A stretch of 16,763 nt of DNA, taken from CAZAGT01 sp964484515. Lineage in GTDB: Bacteria > Desulfobacterota > DSM-4660 > Desulfatiglandales > HGW-15. Of this stretch, positions 1 to 7,844 are shown piece after piece (the first letter of the stretch is position 1; every line of letters starts with the position of its first letter). Made by a program: the position numbers and the translations under genes. Where the stretch lies: the NCBI GenBank assembly GCA_964484515.1, contig CAZAGT010000081.1, positions 1-16,763 of the forward strand, given 5' to 3'. The notes beneath the pieces were generated by a model that saw nothing but the letters and a program-made list of their open reading frames with translations, was not told the DNA's origin and ran no database searches.

Positions 1-459
1 GACCTGGCCCAACCCGATAGGCCCGCCTTCCAGGTGTCCGTGCTGCTGACCAAGAACCAGTTGAGCGACCTCTATCAGCGGTTGAAACTGATCCTGGACC
101 AGGCCCAAAGGACCAAACGCACGGGCGCGAGGGACTTCTTTGAGAGTATCCTCTCCGCCGCCGCCCAAACATCGCGCGATCCCGACCAATTCAGCCAGAG
201 GCCGAATCAGAATCTTGGGCAACTGGGCGTCTTGGCTGAGTTCTTGGACGATCTGCCCTATCGAAGCAGCATCATGCGGTTGACCGAAGATGACTGGTAT
301 CGCTTGAGTGTCGGGGAACAACAGGCCCTGATCGATGACCTCAAATCGAAACTGAGGAGATACCAGGGATACAACAATGACGTGGCCAATTGGGTCAGCT
401 TCGGTGCCTCCGATCCTGGTGACGCGGTCTACCGCGTGCCCCTGACTATGATGCCCTAA
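1..459 (+). CDS. ppkA: PpkA-like vWA protein, C-terminal fragment (5' end outside window)
   Basis: The frame is open from base 1 and ends with TAA at 457-459, so only about the last 152 residues are present. The text resembles the end of the periplasmic von Willebrand A region of PpkA-type proteins: a VLLTKNQLSDL stretch near the start of the fragment, a W-containing segment, and a terminal VYRVPLTMMP that recalls the VYPVPL-x-x-LP ending of these proteins. PpkA is a membrane-spanning Ser/Thr kinase that phosphorylates Fha and so activates the T6SS. The kinase domain and membrane segment cannot be seen here. The assignment rests on these C-terminal motifs plus the downstream tagT-tagS-tagR-like genes, 18 bases away and on the same strand. 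It could instead be a vWA protein without a kinase domain. Confidence 0.6.
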   Translation, partial: DLAQPDRPAFQVSVLLTKNQLSDLYQRLKLILDQAQRTKRTGARDFFESILSAAAQTSRDPDQFSQRPNQNLGQLGVLAEFLDDLPYRSSIMRLTEDDWYRLSVGEQQALIDDLKSKLRRYQGYNNDVANWVSFGASDPGDAVYRVPLTMMP

Positions 460-477
460 GGTAGGCAGGAGATCCTT

Positions 478-1278
478 TTGATCGGAAACAAAGGGCAGGA
501 CATCAGCGCTCCCGAGGCACCCGAGGCCACCGAACGGGCCTCGGAACCCGATCCACCCCGCGAGGTCTTTCGCCTCGAAGGTCTATCAAAGGCATGGGCC
601 GGTGAACATGGGTTTGTCTTGACGGTACCCTCGCTGCGTGTTCATCGGGGTGAGAAGCTTGCCCTCGTCGGGTACAGCGGGTGCGGTAAGAGTACCCTGC
701 TCGACATCCTCGCGATGATCCTGCGGCCGGATGAAGCGGCCGAATTCGTCTTCTCGGGCGGTTCGGAGGACGGATTGAACGTGGCCGACGCGTGGCGAGA
801 CAATGATCTTGACGTTCTCGCCCGGTCTCGAATGCGCCACATGGGCTACGTCCTCCAAACCGGTTGCCTCTTTCCTTTCCTCACGGTGCGAGCCAATATC
901 GGCCTGAGCCGACAAGGCCTGGGCCTCCCGCTGCAAGAAAAGGTGGATTTGGTGGCGGAGCGGCTGGGCATCGAGCGGCACTTGGAGAAACTCCCCGCTC
1001 AGTTATCGGTAGGCGAGCGACAACGGGTGGCCATCGCCAGGGCGATGGCCCACGAGCCGTCTGTCGTCATTGCGGACGAACCGACCGCTTCGCTGGATCC
1101 TATCACGGCGGAAGAAATCATGAAAATTTTCGCCGAGCTTGCCGGAGAGTACGGCGTCACATTGATTCTCGCCACCCACGACTGGGATCGGGTCGAAGAG
1201 GGCGGTTTCCGACGTATAGAATTCGACCTGGAACCGGATCGGACCACGGGCTCTGTCCGGGCAACCGTCAAGGGCTAG
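478..1278 (+). CDS. tagT: ABC transporter ATP-binding protein, TagT/LolD-like
   Basis: A 266-residue ABC ATPase. Visible motifs are Walker A GYSGCGKST (65-73), Q-loop Q127, signature LSVGERQ (176-182), Walker B VVIADE (196-201), D-loop SLD (205-207) and switch H234. This is a complete, probably active NTPase of the LolD/MacB class. An acidic, proline-rich stretch of about 30 residues precedes the domain. The start is TTG at 478, chosen because AGGAG at 467-471 lies six bases upstream and no ATG precedes the domain. It follows the PpkA-like stop by 18 bases and precedes the FtsX-like permease, so it probably energises that permease at the inner membrane. In P. aeruginosa, TagT pairs with TagS to relay a signal to PpkA. 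The tagT name depends on context, since the ATPase alone cannot be told from LolD. Confidence 0.8.
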   Translation: MIGNKGQDISAPEAPEATERASEPDPPREVFRLEGLSKAWAGEHGFVLTVPSLRVHRGEKLALVGYSGCGKSTLLDILAMILRPDEAAEFVFSGGSEDGLNVADAWRDNDLDVLARSRMRHMGYVLQTGCLFPFLTVRANIGLSRQGLGLPLQEKVDLVAERLGIERHLEKLPAQLSVGERQRVAIARAMAHEPSVVIADEPTASLDPITAEEIMKIFAELAGEYGVTLILATHDWDRVEEGGFRRIEFDLEPDRTTGSVRATVKG

Positions 1279-1475
1279 GAACGAGGTTCGTGGTTCGAGC
1301 CCCGAAAGGGAGTGAGACGGAAGGGCTAAGGTGGAGGTCGGGGGCGTGGGGCCTGCAGCCCAAGGTTAAAGGTAGAAGGCTGAAGGTAGAAGTGGACGTG
1401 TGGTATCCTTCAGTCTGCCGGGGGCAAGTAAACCTTCTACCTTCGGCCTAAACACCTGGATTTTAGGAATCGTGG
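1279..1475 (+). repeat. tagT-tagS spacer with inverted repeat 1377-1392 / 1434-1449
   Basis: This is the only sizeable gap in the module. AGGCTGAAGGTAGAAG (1377-1392) is matched by its near-perfect reverse complement at 1434-1449 (one G:T difference). The left arm is itself a partial direct repeat of AGGTAGAAGG (1370-1379). CTGAAGG at 1380-1386 can alternatively pair with CCTTCAG at 1407-1413, so two exclusive stem-loops are possible. The first part of the spacer has a GTTCGTGGTTCG-type short repeat. The layout is typical of dispersed intergenic repeats, but it sits inside an apparent operon and could lower tagS expression relative to tagT. Confidence 0.6.
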
Positions 1476-2693
1476 ATGAATAGCTTCAAGACCATCCTGC
1501 AACTGTCACTCAGTGACTACTTCCACGAGCGGTTGTTATCTGCCTGCGCTGTGCTCGGGTTGGCAGCTGTCTTGGCGCCCCTGTTGGTTCTATTTGGCGT
1601 GAAGAGCGGCATCATCAACACGATGGCGGATCGTCTGATAGAAGACCCGCGCAACCGTGAGATCGTGGCGGTCGGAAGCGGCAAGTACGATAATGCCTGG
1701 TTTGAAAGGACGGCGGCGCGACCCGATGTGGCCTTCCTTATTCCTCAAACGCGTTCCATCGCCGCCAACATGGTCCTCTACAGGTTGCGTACGGAGAACG
1801 CCCAAACGGTGGCCGTGGACCTGATTCCGACCGCGGAAGGGGATCCGCTTCTTGAAAAGTGGGGAAAAGTCCCAGGCCAGGCCAGGACCGTAGTCCTGTC
1901 GAATGCGGCCGCCCGCAAATTAGGCGTAACTGCAGGTCAAGACGTCGCCGGGTGGGTCGGTCGCTCACAGGGCGGGGTCAAGGAACAGGTGACGATCGAG
2001 TTGACGGTATCGGCGGTCCTGCCCGTAGAGGCCTATCAACGAGAGGCCGCTTTTGTCCGTTTGGAACTGTTGGAGGCCACGGAGGATTACCGCGATGGTT
2101 TGGGTTCCGAGGAGTTCGGTTGGCCAGGCCCTAAACGGGCGCCCGGGCCGAGGACCTATCCCAGCTTTCGCTTGTATGGCCGCTCCATCTATGACGTTGC
2201 CCAATTGCGCAACATGCTTGAGGCAGAGGGCATTGAGGTTTACACCAAGGCGGAAGAGATCGAGATTGTCCAAAGTCTCGACCGATCTTTTACCCTCATA
2301 TTTATGCTTATTTCAGTCGTTGCCGTCCTCGGTTACTTCGCCTCCATGGCGAGCAACGTCCTAGCCAACGTGAACCGCAAGAGCCGTCATCTGGGCGTAA
2401 CACGCCTGATCGGGTTTTCGACGGGCAGTATTGTCTCCTTTCCCATTGTCCAAGCCGTGACCACGAGTGTGCTTGGTACCGGGACGGCGATCCTCTTCTA
2501 TCTCATTGCAGGGGCAATGATCAATCAAGCCTTTGGCCAGTATCTCTCGTCCGGCGAATACGTGTGCCGGCTCTCCTGGTATCACTTGCTGATGGCCCTG
2601 GGACTTACCGTTAGCATGTCCATGCTGGCCTCAGCCTATGCTGCCTATAGGGTGGCCAGGATCGAGCCCTCTGAGGTCATTCGTGATGTCTGA
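1476..2693 (+). CDS. tagS: FtsX/LolC-type ABC permease, TagS-like
   Basis: A 405-residue membrane protein with FtsX/MacB topology. TM1 is at about 22-44, followed by a periplasmic domain of about 220 residues (45-268). Three C-terminal helices lie at about 271-293, 318-348 and 368-392. The C-terminus ARIEPSEVIRDV is the usual cytosolic end of FtsX-like permeases. It starts at ATG 1476 with AGGA (1465-1468) seven bases upstream. It most likely forms the mechanotransmission-type complex with the ATPase encoded just upstream; such complexes signal across the membrane rather than transport a substrate. In P. aeruginosa, TagS acts with TagT upstream of PpkA. The tagS name is from context; the permease family is firm. 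Confidence 0.75.
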   Translation: MNSFKTILQLSLSDYFHERLLSACAVLGLAAVLAPLLVLFGVKSGIINTMADRLIEDPRNREIVAVGSGKYDNAWFERTAARPDVAFLIPQTRSIAANMVLYRLRTENAQTVAVDLIPTAEGDPLLEKWGKVPGQARTVVLSNAAARKLGVTAGQDVAGWVGRSQGGVKEQVTIELTVSAVLPVEAYQREAAFVRLELLEATEDYRDGLGSEEFGWPGPKRAPGPRTYPSFRLYGRSIYDVAQLRNMLEAEGIEVYTKAEEIEIVQSLDRSFTLIFMLISVVAVLGYFASMASNVLANVNRKSRHLGVTRLIGFSTGSIVSFPIVQAVTTSVLGTGTAILFYLIAGAMINQAFGQYLSSGEYVCRLSWYHLLMALGLTVSMSMLASAYAAYRVARIEPSEVIRDV

Positions 2694-4029
2694 CCTGTTC
2701 TCCGCGATGAGACGATCCCTTGTTGCTTGCGCCTTCCTCCTCCTTGAGTTCCTTTGCAGTCCGGCCGCAGCGCAGGATGCGGTGCCGGAGGACCGCAGAC
2801 CAGCCCTTCTGACCCCCACTCTGGCCGACCTCTATAATCCCCGGCCCCTGAAGGGCGACTTCGAATTGCCGATGCCATGCGGTGTAAAGATGATCCTGCG
2901 GCACGCTTGCGTGCCTGCGGCTGGCTATTTCGGGGACCTGCTTCTCAATCTCGGCTGCTACGATTGCGGTCCGCAGGGCCAGCGAGGCTATATGGAGGGT
3001 AAACGCAGGGCGACCGTCGCCGGTCCGTTTACGTTGAAGAACCTGCCCGACTCGTGGCGCACCGAGTTGACCCACCTGGCCGAGGCGGGCGATGGCGCCT
3101 GCCCTAGCCCCAAGGACGATCGGGTGCTGGCCTTCTACTATTTCATCGGGAAATACGAGGTCACGAATTACCAGTGGCGAGCCGTCATGGTGGGCGATTG
3201 CCCGGGGCCGGACGGGCCATTTGATCCCGATGATGCCCGGCCCGTATCAAACATCTCCTGGTATGAGGCGGTCGACTTCACACGCCGCTACAGCGAATGG
3301 TTGCTCAAGAACGCCCCCGAATCAATACCCACGTTTTCGGGTGGTCGCGTCAGCTACATCCGCTTGCCTACAGAGGCCGAATGGGAATATGCCGCCCGCG
3401 GCGGTCATATCGTCCCCAGGCTGCAAATGAATCAGGAGGAGTTTTTCCCCCTTCACGATCGACCCATCGGCGATTTCGCCGTCTTCACCGATCGAGAGGC
3501 GGCCAAATTGCCGGAGAGACTGGCCTGGATTGGGTCGAAGAGTCCAAACCCGGCAGGCCTCTTCGATACGGCAGGGAACGCGGCCGAGATGGTTCTCGAC
3601 CCGTTTCGCTTTTCGATTGACAACCGTCTTCACGGCGCGGCGGGAGGAATCATCATCAAGGGTGGCAGCTTTCGCAAGACGAAGGTGGAAATCATGCCGG
3701 GGAGGCGAGAGGAAGTCCCCTTTTTTCTAAAGGACGGCGCTTTTCGGAGCAGTGATCTCGGATTTCGAGTCATCTTATCGGGGATCGTGACCCCTGCCGA
3801 TCGTGAGGAAGCCCTGGCCAAGGAATGGGCCGTGAAGTCCGATAGAATCCCCGGAAGTGAACAGGCCGCAGCGGTCTGCCCGCCTGAAAGGACACCCAAG
3901 TTCGCCCCGGAGTTTGAGTCTGGGACCACCCCATGGCCCGAGAAGGTCCTCCAAGTCGAAGAGGAAGCCCTTGAATCGATTGAAACGGGAGTCACGAAGT
4001 CTCAGGGCAATGGTGGAGCACTGGAATGA
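2686..4029 (+). CDS. tagR: Secreted FGE/SUMF1-fold protein, TagR-like
   Basis: A 447-residue protein. A signal peptide is seen (MRR at 8-10, hydrophobic to about 27, cleavage near AAAQ-DA at 30). The mature N-terminal part has four cysteines (65, 75, 91, 94). A formylglycine-generating-enzyme fold follows, with IGKYEVTNYQW (154-164), SNISWYEAVDF (188-198), RLPTEAEWEYAARGG (226-240), GLFDTAGNAAE (291-301), IIKGGSF (323-329) and DLGFRVILSG (357-366). The segment after GGSF, where catalytic FGE enzymes carry two cysteines, has none, so sulfatase maturation is unlikely and a binding role fits. TagR of P. aeruginosa is such a periplasmic protein and promotes PpkA activation. The start at ATG 2686 overlaps the tagS stop by 8 bases and has GAGG at 2673-2676. 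ATG 2638 is open but would put extra residues before the signal peptide; ATG 2707 has no ribosome site. A Glu-rich tail (about 367-447) follows the domain. Confidence 0.75.
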   Translation: MSDLFSAMRRSLVACAFLLLEFLCSPAAAQDAVPEDRRPALLTPTLADLYNPRPLKGDFELPMPCGVKMILRHACVPAAGYFGDLLLNLGCYDCGPQGQRGYMEGKRRATVAGPFTLKNLPDSWRTELTHLAEAGDGACPSPKDDRVLAFYYFIGKYEVTNYQWRAVMVGDCPGPDGPFDPDDARPVSNISWYEAVDFTRRYSEWLLKNAPESIPTFSGGRVSYIRLPTEAEWEYAARGGHIVPRLQMNQEEFFPLHDRPIGDFAVFTDREAAKLPERLAWIGSKSPNPAGLFDTAGNAAEMVLDPFRFSIDNRLHGAAGGIIIKGGSFRKTKVEIMPGRREEVPFFLKDGAFRSSDLGFRVILSGIVTPADREEALAKEWAVKSDRIPGSEQAAAVCPPERTPKFAPEFESGTTPWPEKVLQVEEEALESIETGVTKSQGNGGALE

Positions 4030-4144
4030 CCGAAAGAACGCATCCTAGACTTTTTGTGGGGCCACTGCGATTCCAGTATTCCACTATTCCAATTTAGTGC
4101 CTTAGGACGCCGAAACCTCCAGACTGAGTGCCAGGAAACGAAAA

Positions 4145-5524
4145 TTGCGAGACAACCTAAAAAAGGCCCTTATGGATATTGTCGGAACCTCCAACTTCAC
4201 CGATGCCCTGATCGACATGGTCTCTTATTCGTATGATTCCTCAGACCACGACCATCGACCCGCGGCGGCGGTATGGCCGACCACCTCGGGGCAAGTATCT
4301 CAGATCCTAAAGATGGCAAACGAAGAGCGATTCCCCGTGACTCCCCGGGGGGCCGGCACCGGTCTTGCTGGAGCGGCCGTGCCCAACCAAGGCGGCCTGG
4401 TCCTTGACCTGTGTCGCATGGCTGAGATTCGAGATATTCGCATAGCCGATCGCCTGGCCGTTGTCGAACCAGGTGTGGTCTATGCCGATCTTGAAAAAGC
4501 CTTGGCCCCGCATGGATTTTTCTTCCCCCCGGACCCGGCCAGCAGCAAGGTCTGTACGATCGGCGGCAATGTGGCTACGAACGCCGGTGGGATTAGGGGA
4601 GCCAAATACGGTGTAACCAGGGACTACGTGATGGGATTGGAGGTTGTTCTGCCGGATGGCAGAATCACCCGGACCGGTTCCGGTTGCATGAAATCGGCCT
4701 CAGGGTATGATCTGACACGTCTTTTCGTTGGCTCCGAAGGTACACTGGGTATATTCACCGAGATCACACTCAAGATCAATCCAAAGCCGAAGGCGGTCAA
4801 GACGGCCATGGCCTACTTCGCCGACCTCCAAGATGCCGGACAGTCCGTGACCGATATCATTCAGGCCGGCATTATTCCGAGCGTACTTGAGATTTTGGAC
4901 GAAAACACGATCCGGGTGCTTCGGGAGCAAGCGGGCATGAACCTCCCGTCTGCCACGGCGATGATCCTATCTGAGACGGACGGATATACCAAGGAGGAGG
5001 CCTCTTTCCAGATGGACAAGGTCATCGAGGTCTTCCGCAAGAATAGGGCCACCGACATCAGCTTGGCCAAATCGGCATCTGAGGCCGAGGAATTGTGGCG
5101 TATCAGAAAATCGGCCGGAAGTGCCGCGGCCCAGATGCGAGCCAACAACGTCTCAGAGGATGTGACTGTCCCCATGTCCAAAGTCCCCGAACTCCTGGCC
5201 CGGCTTTCGAGCGTCGTCCGGAGGCACGGGTTGCCCTTCGTGATCTTCGGACATGCCGGAGACGGTAACCTCCACCCCCGGATCATGTACGACGGCGCAG
5301 ATCCCGATCAGGTCCAACGGGTCCAAAGGGCGGTCAAGGAGATGTTTGAACTCACCTGCGAGTTGGGCGGCACCCTTACCGGAGAACACGGTATTGGTTT
5401 GGCAAAGGCGCCCTTTATGGGCTTGGAGCACGAGACAGTCGCCTTAGACCTGATGCGTTCACTTAAGCGACTGATCGATCCGAACAACATCCTGAATCCC
5501 GGCAAAATGAATCTGGAGAAGTAG
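4145..5524 (+). CDS. glcD: FAD-linked oxidase, GlcD / D-lactate dehydrogenase family
   Basis: A full-length 459-residue FAD-binding-4 / FAD-oxidase-C protein that oxidises a 2-hydroxy acid such as glycolate or D-lactate. The FAD domain shows PRGAGTGLAG (68-77), PPDPASSKVCTIGGN (128-142), YGVTRDYVMGL (155-165) and FVGSEGTLGIF (194-204). The C-terminal domain shows FGHAGDGNLH (368-377), GEHGIG near 412 and the terminal DPNNILNPGKM. The TTG start at 4145 has AGGA (4133-4136) eight bases upstream; ATG 4172, nine residues later, with AAGG at 4163-4166, is an alternative. No GlcE, GlcF or LldE-type Fe-S partner is nearby, so the substrate and electron acceptor cannot be told. The 115 bases before it contain no gene. 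It does not look functionally linked to tagTSR. Confidence 0.88.
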   Translation: MRDNLKKALMDIVGTSNFTDALIDMVSYSYDSSDHDHRPAAAVWPTTSGQVSQILKMANEERFPVTPRGAGTGLAGAAVPNQGGLVLDLCRMAEIRDIRIADRLAVVEPGVVYADLEKALAPHGFFFPPDPASSKVCTIGGNVATNAGGIRGAKYGVTRDYVMGLEVVLPDGRITRTGSGCMKSASGYDLTRLFVGSEGTLGIFTEITLKINPKPKAVKTAMAYFADLQDAGQSVTDIIQAGIIPSVLEILDENTIRVLREQAGMNLPSATAMILSETDGYTKEEASFQMDKVIEVFRKNRATDISLAKSASEAEELWRIRKSAGSAAAQMRANNVSEDVTVPMSKVPELLARLSSVVRRHGLPFVIFGHAGDGNLHPRIMYDGADPDQVQRVQRAVKEMFELTCELGGTLTGEHGIGLAKAPFMGLEHETVALDLMRSLKRLIDPNNILNPGKMNLEK

Positions 5525-5602
5525 ACCCTATTAAGACTTTCTCGCAACGAAGAGAACAGGCTGATTTCGTGTGCGTCTTGCCGGACGTTGAAAAGAAAGT
5601 GG

Positions 5603-5623
5603 ATTCCGGGTCAAGCCCGGAAT
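5603..5623 (+). repeat. REP-like palindrome
   Basis: ATTCCGGG (5603-5610) and CCCGGAAT (5616-5623) form a perfect 8-bp stem around TCAAG. The form GGATTCCGGG-N5-CCCGGAATGA resembles extragenic palindromes dispersed through many proteobacterial genomes. No T-run follows, so it is not a classic intrinsic terminator, though it could end or stabilise the upstream glcD-like message. It lies in the 183-base gap before the pentapeptide gene. Confidence 0.55.
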
Positions 5624-5707
5624 GAAAAAGACAGCCGTACGCTTCGTTTTATCAATAGCGGCAGAGTGTTTATACGGATAGATTTGGGTGTAAGGGAGCG
5701 GTAGCTA

Positions 5708-7039
5708 ATGGCAACAGAATCAGCTGAGACAGATCGAGGAGCCGTATCCGATTTCAGATTGAAACAGGTCCTCGAGGAGCATGTCAGTTGGCTTGAGTCC
5801 GAGCGAAAGACGGGGGCACGGGCCGATCTCTCTCGCGCCGAGTTGAGCGGCGTCGACCTGAAGGGGGAGGTGCTTCGATGGGCTCGATTGGAGGGTGCCA
5901 ACCTCGCGAATGCCGATCTCCGAGAAGTAAACCTCCAAAATGCCAACCTCCAGGATGTCAATCTGCGCGGAGCGAATCCCCAGGAAGCCAACCTTCAAAA
6001 CGCCAACCTGCAAGGTGCGGACATCAGCCAGGCGGATCTCAAAGGCAGCAATCTGGCGGGGGCAGACCTGAGCAGGGCCAATCTGCGAGACGCGAATCTT
6101 CACGGAACCAGGTTCGTCAGGGCCAACCTTCAACTTAGTAACCTCAGGAACGCAAACCTGCGAGACGGGAACTTGCAGGACGCCGATCTGAATCGGGCCG
6201 ACCTGCGGGGGGTCCTCATCGGCAAGGCGAATCTTCAGGGTGTAAACTTGCGAGGCGCGGACCTGCGCCGAACCGATCTGACGGCCGTCGACCTGCGCCG
6301 TTCCGATCTCAAGGGGGCAGCACTCCAGGCAGCGAGGCTCTACCGCGCCGACCTGCAGGACGCGGACCTCCAGGGCGCGAAACTCCAAAAGGCGAGCCTG
6401 GAAGGTGCCAACCTCCATAAGGCTATTCTTCGATATGCCAATCTGAAAGGGGCCAACTTGAAGGGGACCAACCTTTCGGATGCGGATGTGAGCCACGTCG
6501 GATTCAATCGCCGCGGGCGGTACAGGGGAATCAGGGCCGCAACCTGCTATGGGAACCCACGGTTCAGAAGGTTTGCGCAGGATCAGGATTATATCGAAGA
6601 CTTCCGCAGCGCTTGGTGGCGTTATCCCATCTACATGCTCTGGTTCATCGCTGCCGATTGTGGAAGATCCTTGCTGCGATGGGTCCTGTGGTGCCTCGTC
6701 ATCATCTTTCTTTTCGCCCTCTCTTATACCTCCAGTCTCTACAGCCTGTATGATATTCCGGACTGGGTGAGCCCCGAGGTAAAGGAGTTACTCTACCGCC
6801 CCAGCCAGTGGTCAAATGCCCAATTCGAACATCGCGCGACGAGCTACCGCAGCAGTTGGATCGACTTTCCTTCCGCCCTGTACCTCAGCGTCCTCACGTT
6901 CACGAGGCTCGGTGCCGTGGATATCATCCCGGCCAACGCGACCGCACGGCTGTTGTTGGCGCTGGAAGCGATTTTAGGTTATCTGATGTTTGCCGGTCTC
7001 ATCTCGATCTTTTTCACGAAACTGGCGCGCCGAGGGTAA
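5708..7039 (+). CDS. Pentapeptide-repeat protein fused to a 2-TM potassium-channel-like pore domain
   Basis: A 443-residue protein with three parts. Residues 12-36 form a charged amphipathic helix. Residues about 38-260 are an unbroken run of roughly 44 A(D/N)LxX pentapeptides, which fold as a right-handed quadrilateral beta-helix. Residues about 305-440 are a membrane domain: a hydrophobic helix at about 322-342, a linker, a short re-entrant-like helix (386-399), a filter-like segment TRLGAVD (399-405) and a last helix at about 413-436. The last part matches the TM-pore-TM order of Ion_trans_2 potassium channels, but the expected TxGYGD is GAVD-type. The start ATG 5708 has GGGAG near 5694. 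The pentapeptide array probably sits in the cytoplasm as a regulatory or scaffolding domain. Ion conduction is unproven. Confidence 0.8.
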   Translation: MATESAETDRGAVSDFRLKQVLEEHVSWLESERKTGARADLSRAELSGVDLKGEVLRWARLEGANLANADLREVNLQNANLQDVNLRGANPQEANLQNANLQGADISQADLKGSNLAGADLSRANLRDANLHGTRFVRANLQLSNLRNANLRDGNLQDADLNRADLRGVLIGKANLQGVNLRGADLRRTDLTAVDLRRSDLKGAALQAARLYRADLQDADLQGAKLQKASLEGANLHKAILRYANLKGANLKGTNLSDADVSHVGFNRRGRYRGIRAATCYGNPRFRRFAQDQDYIEDFRSAWWRYPIYMLWFIAADCGRSLLRWVLWCLVIIFLFALSYTSSLYSLYDIPDWVSPEVKELLYRPSQWSNAQFEHRATSYRSSWIDFPSALYLSVLTFTRLGAVDIIPANATARLLLALEAILGYLMFAGLISIFFTKLARRG

Positions 7040-7097
7040 TTCCGATGTCGGCGAGACGGACGAGGGTCCCCCGGAAGCGGGCCGAGGACCGAATGCT

Positions 7098-7808
7098 GTG
7101 GCGACATCCGATGTAAAAAAAGCCCGCAAGCAACGCTATTTGTTCATCGACTGTTTGCGAGGGCTGGCCGTCCTCTTGATGATCGTCTTTCACGCGGTCT
7201 TTGACGTGGGTCTCTTTGGGATCGTGGACGTTCCTTTCCTGGGCAGCTCTTCCTGGGTGGGTTTTGCGAAGTTCATTGTCTCTCTGTTTCTGTTGTGTGT
7301 CGGGATGGGGCTGGCCCTCGTTCACAAACGGGCGACGCGATGGGATCTTGTGTGGAAGAGGTTCTATACGCTGGGCGGATGGGCGCTTGCCATCACGATC
7401 GTGACCTATTTAATCCTTCCTGAAAATGCCATTGTCTTTGGCGCCCTCCATTGCATTGCGGTCACGAGTGTGGCGGGCGTCCTTTTCGTGAGGCGCCCCC
7501 GACTCGCGCTTGCCCTTGCCGGCATCATTGCAGCCTCTAACCTGATCTTTGATCCGGACTTGGTGCCGTTATCCGATTGGCTGCATGTGGCCCCCATGGA
7601 CGACGTGCCCTTTTATCCGTGGTTCAGCGTGGTCTTGCTGGGGATCTATCTGGAGTCCGTCAACGTCCATAAGCTCCCCGTCAAGGAGAACGGCCCCACA
7701 AGAGGTCTTGCTTTATTGGGAAGGCACTCGCTCAAGATCTACCTCATCCATCAACCGATTTTTGTCGGAATCTGTATCCTAATATACAAACTCAAAACCG
7801 GATTCTAA
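7098..7808 (+). CDS. DUF1624 / HGSNAT-catalytic-like integral membrane protein
   Basis: About 236 residues, largely hydrophobic. The start of the domain, FIDCLRGLAVLLMIVFHAVFD (split as FIDCLRGLAV and LLMIVFHAVFD, about residues 15-35), has the D-x-x-RGLA and FH signature of the DUF1624/COG3503 family related to heparan-alpha-glucosaminide acetyltransferase. Further family marks are FGALHCIAV mid-protein, FYPWFSVVLLGI, and LGRHSLKIYLIHQP near the end. Members are predicted membrane acyltransferase-like proteins of mostly unknown substrate. GTG 7098 is preferred because GAGGA (7084-7088) lies nine bases upstream. The frame is open back to 6990, but that start lies inside the pentapeptide gene. 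It begins 58 bases after that gene and is 36 bases from the next, so the three may be cotranscribed. Confidence 0.75.
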   Translation: MATSDVKKARKQRYLFIDCLRGLAVLLMIVFHAVFDVGLFGIVDVPFLGSSSWVGFAKFIVSLFLLCVGMGLALVHKRATRWDLVWKRFYTLGGWALAITIVTYLILPENAIVFGALHCIAVTSVAGVLFVRRPRLALALAGIIAASNLIFDPDLVPLSDWLHVAPMDDVPFYPWFSVVLLGIYLESVNVHKLPVKENGPTRGLALLGRHSLKIYLIHQPIFVGICILIYKLKTGF

Positions 7809-7844
7809 GGCCGTTTCTCACGATGGCGTAACTCCCTCTCTGAG

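Noticed and set aside
1286..1302. GGTTCGAGCCCC, like a tRNA T-loop
   Set aside because: No T-stem pairing or cloverleaf can be built around it; it is part of a GTTCGTGGTTCG-type repeat.
864..1451. 195-codon plus-strand frame within and after the ATPase gene
   Set aside because: It is the +1 shadow of the ATPase, whose Walker and signature motifs fix the true frame.
5720..6496. 258-codon frame on the minus strand opposite the pentapeptide region
   Set aside because: It follows from the regular codon pattern of the pentapeptide repeats; the plus-strand gene is certain and the antisense product has no start site or family likeness.
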